Shown piece by piece: positions 63,440 through 64,000 of a stretch of DNA of 64,000 nucleotides. This DNA is from Bacillus glycinifermentans. GTDB taxonomy: Bacteria; Bacillota; Bacilli; Bacillales; Bacillaceae. How positions within the stretch are numbered: the first letter of the stretch is position 1; each line of letters begins with the position of its first letter. The notes beneath the pieces are model-generated. The model was not told the DNA's origin, made no database searches, and worked only from the letters and a program-made list of their open reading frames with translations. A program made the position numbers and the translations under genes. The stretch is taken from positions 62,001 to 126,000 of the forward strand of contig NZ_LECW02000045.1 of NCBI RefSeq assembly GCF_001042475.2. The letters are read 5' to 3'.

Positions 63440-64000
63440 TTACATTCTGATCCAGTCTTCGATCCGCCAGACGTGCGTCACCCAGTCTTCATAAAAGGAC
63501 GGTTCATGGGACACGAGCAAAATCGTTCCGTTATAGTTCGAGAGTGCTTTTTTTAAAGCGTATTTTGCCGATCTGTCAAGGTGGTTCGTCGGTTCGTCGA
63601 GGACGAGCAGGTTGCTTCTTGAAAGCATCAGCTCCGCAAGCCGGACTTTTGCCTGTTCACCTCCGCTGAGCGTGGCAAGCGGCTGGCTGATATGCTCCTG
63701 TGTCAAACCGGACATCACCAGCGTCTGCCTGATGTCTTTTTCTGCTACATTCGGAAAGAGCGCCTGTACTTTTTCAAGCGGCGTCTCGCGTGAGGCGAGG
63801 CTTTCCTGTTTAAAATAAGCGGCCTGCAAATGCTGTCCTGCCGTGACGATGCCGCTTAAGGGCTTAAGCTCGCCTAGCAGCGTGTTGACAAGCGTCGATT
63901 TTCCGGCGCCGTTTTCACCGACGATGGCGATTTTATCGCCCCGCTTTACAGTCAGGGAAAGCGGCTTGAATAATGGCACCGTGTAACCGGCCTCAAGCTT
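63440..64000 (-). CDS. ABC-F ATPase, C-terminal part, cut by window edge
   Basis: The frame is open through the right edge, so only the last 187 residues are visible. They form the second ABC domain of an ABC-F protein: Walker A VGENGAGKSTLVNTLLG, signature LATLSGGEQAKVRLAEL, Walker B LLVLDEPTNHLD, switch His in LLVSHEPSFYEDW. There are no membrane segments. ABC-F proteins act on ribosomes, in translation rescue or antibiotic resistance (VmlR-like); which kind cannot be said without the N-terminal part. Confidence 0.88.
   Translation of the reverse strand, partial: KLEAGYTVPLFKPLSLTVKRGDKIAIVGENGAGKSTLVNTLLGELKPLSGIVTAGQHLQAAYFKQESLASRETPLEKVQALFPNVAEKDIRQTLVMSGLTQEHISQPLATLSGGEQAKVRLAELMLSRSNLLVLDEPTNHLDRSAKYALKKALSNYNGTILLVSHEPSFYEDWVTHVWRIEDWIRM

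Overview
The window looks like part of a Bacillus chromosome from the subtilis group, most likely the B. licheniformis clade. This rests on recognisable protein sequence and gene content: gntRKPZ, the gan (galactan) cluster, yxdJKLM with yxeA, yxeB, yxeH, class-3 fbp, ahpCF and yvfRSTU. It also rests on Bacillus-type ribosome binding sites, cre boxes, Fur and PerR boxes, and a ParB-type parS site. The species call is inferred from remembered proteins; no database was searched.

Layout. 0-0.6 kb: small unrecognised ORFs. 0.66-4.05 kb (minus): yvfRSTU, an ABC exporter with its own NarL-type two-component system. 4.4-6.4 kb (minus): AT-rich accessory pair, a GIY-YIG/DUF2075 nuclease-helicase and a MazG-like pyrophosphohydrolase. 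6.7-7.9 kb: broken SEC-C protein gene. 8.1-11.7 kb (minus): Fur-box iron-siderophore importer whose ATPase gene is decayed. 11.8-12.7 kb: decayed DNA. 12.7-16.2 kb: DUF2306 membrane protein, DJ-1/PfpI protein and an OmpR-type two-component system. 16.2-19.4 kb: fragments of a second ahpF lying on both sides of fbp, plus a dead copy of a glycine riboswitch. 19.5-21.2 kb: yobU/yobV-like pair, the regulator frameshifted. 21.4-25.5 kb: glycine riboswitch with amino-acid permease, then intact ahpF and ahpC. 26.5-29.3 kb: adhE under Rex/Fnr-like sites. 29.5-34.6 kb: gnt operon with a frameshift in gntP. 35-40 kb: ROK regulator and galKET. 40-48.2 kb: ganR and ganSPQAB. 48.3-53.8 kb: GNAT enzyme, yxeA and the yxdJKLM peptide-sensing module. 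53.9-57.6 kb: acyltransferase, then feoAB with a tiny Cys-rich partner. 57.6-64 kb: dead VOC gene, parS, DinB-family gene, yxeB, an unknown gene, a HAD phosphatase/glycerol-1-phosphate-dehydrogenase-like pair, yxeH, and the 3' part of an ABC-F gene.

The genes form several catabolic and homeostatic modules. Galactan is cut outside the cell by GanB, imported by GanSPQ, hydrolysed by GanA, and the galactose fed to GalK/GalT/GalE. Gluconate is handled by GntPKZ. Iron uptake is represented three times (siderophore permease, yxeB, feoAB), each behind a Fur-like box. Peroxide defence is AhpCF behind a PerR-like box.

The least ordinary parts are the nuclease-helicase/MazG pair (possible defence module), the phosphatase/dehydrogenase pair at 60.7-62.4 kb, the singlet glycine riboswitch and its dead copy, and an unusually high number of disrupted genes: SEC-C, siderophore ATPase, second ahpF, yobV-like, gntP and VOC. 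Two of these breaks (gntP, yobV-like) are one-base length changes in homopolymer runs and could be sequencing errors.
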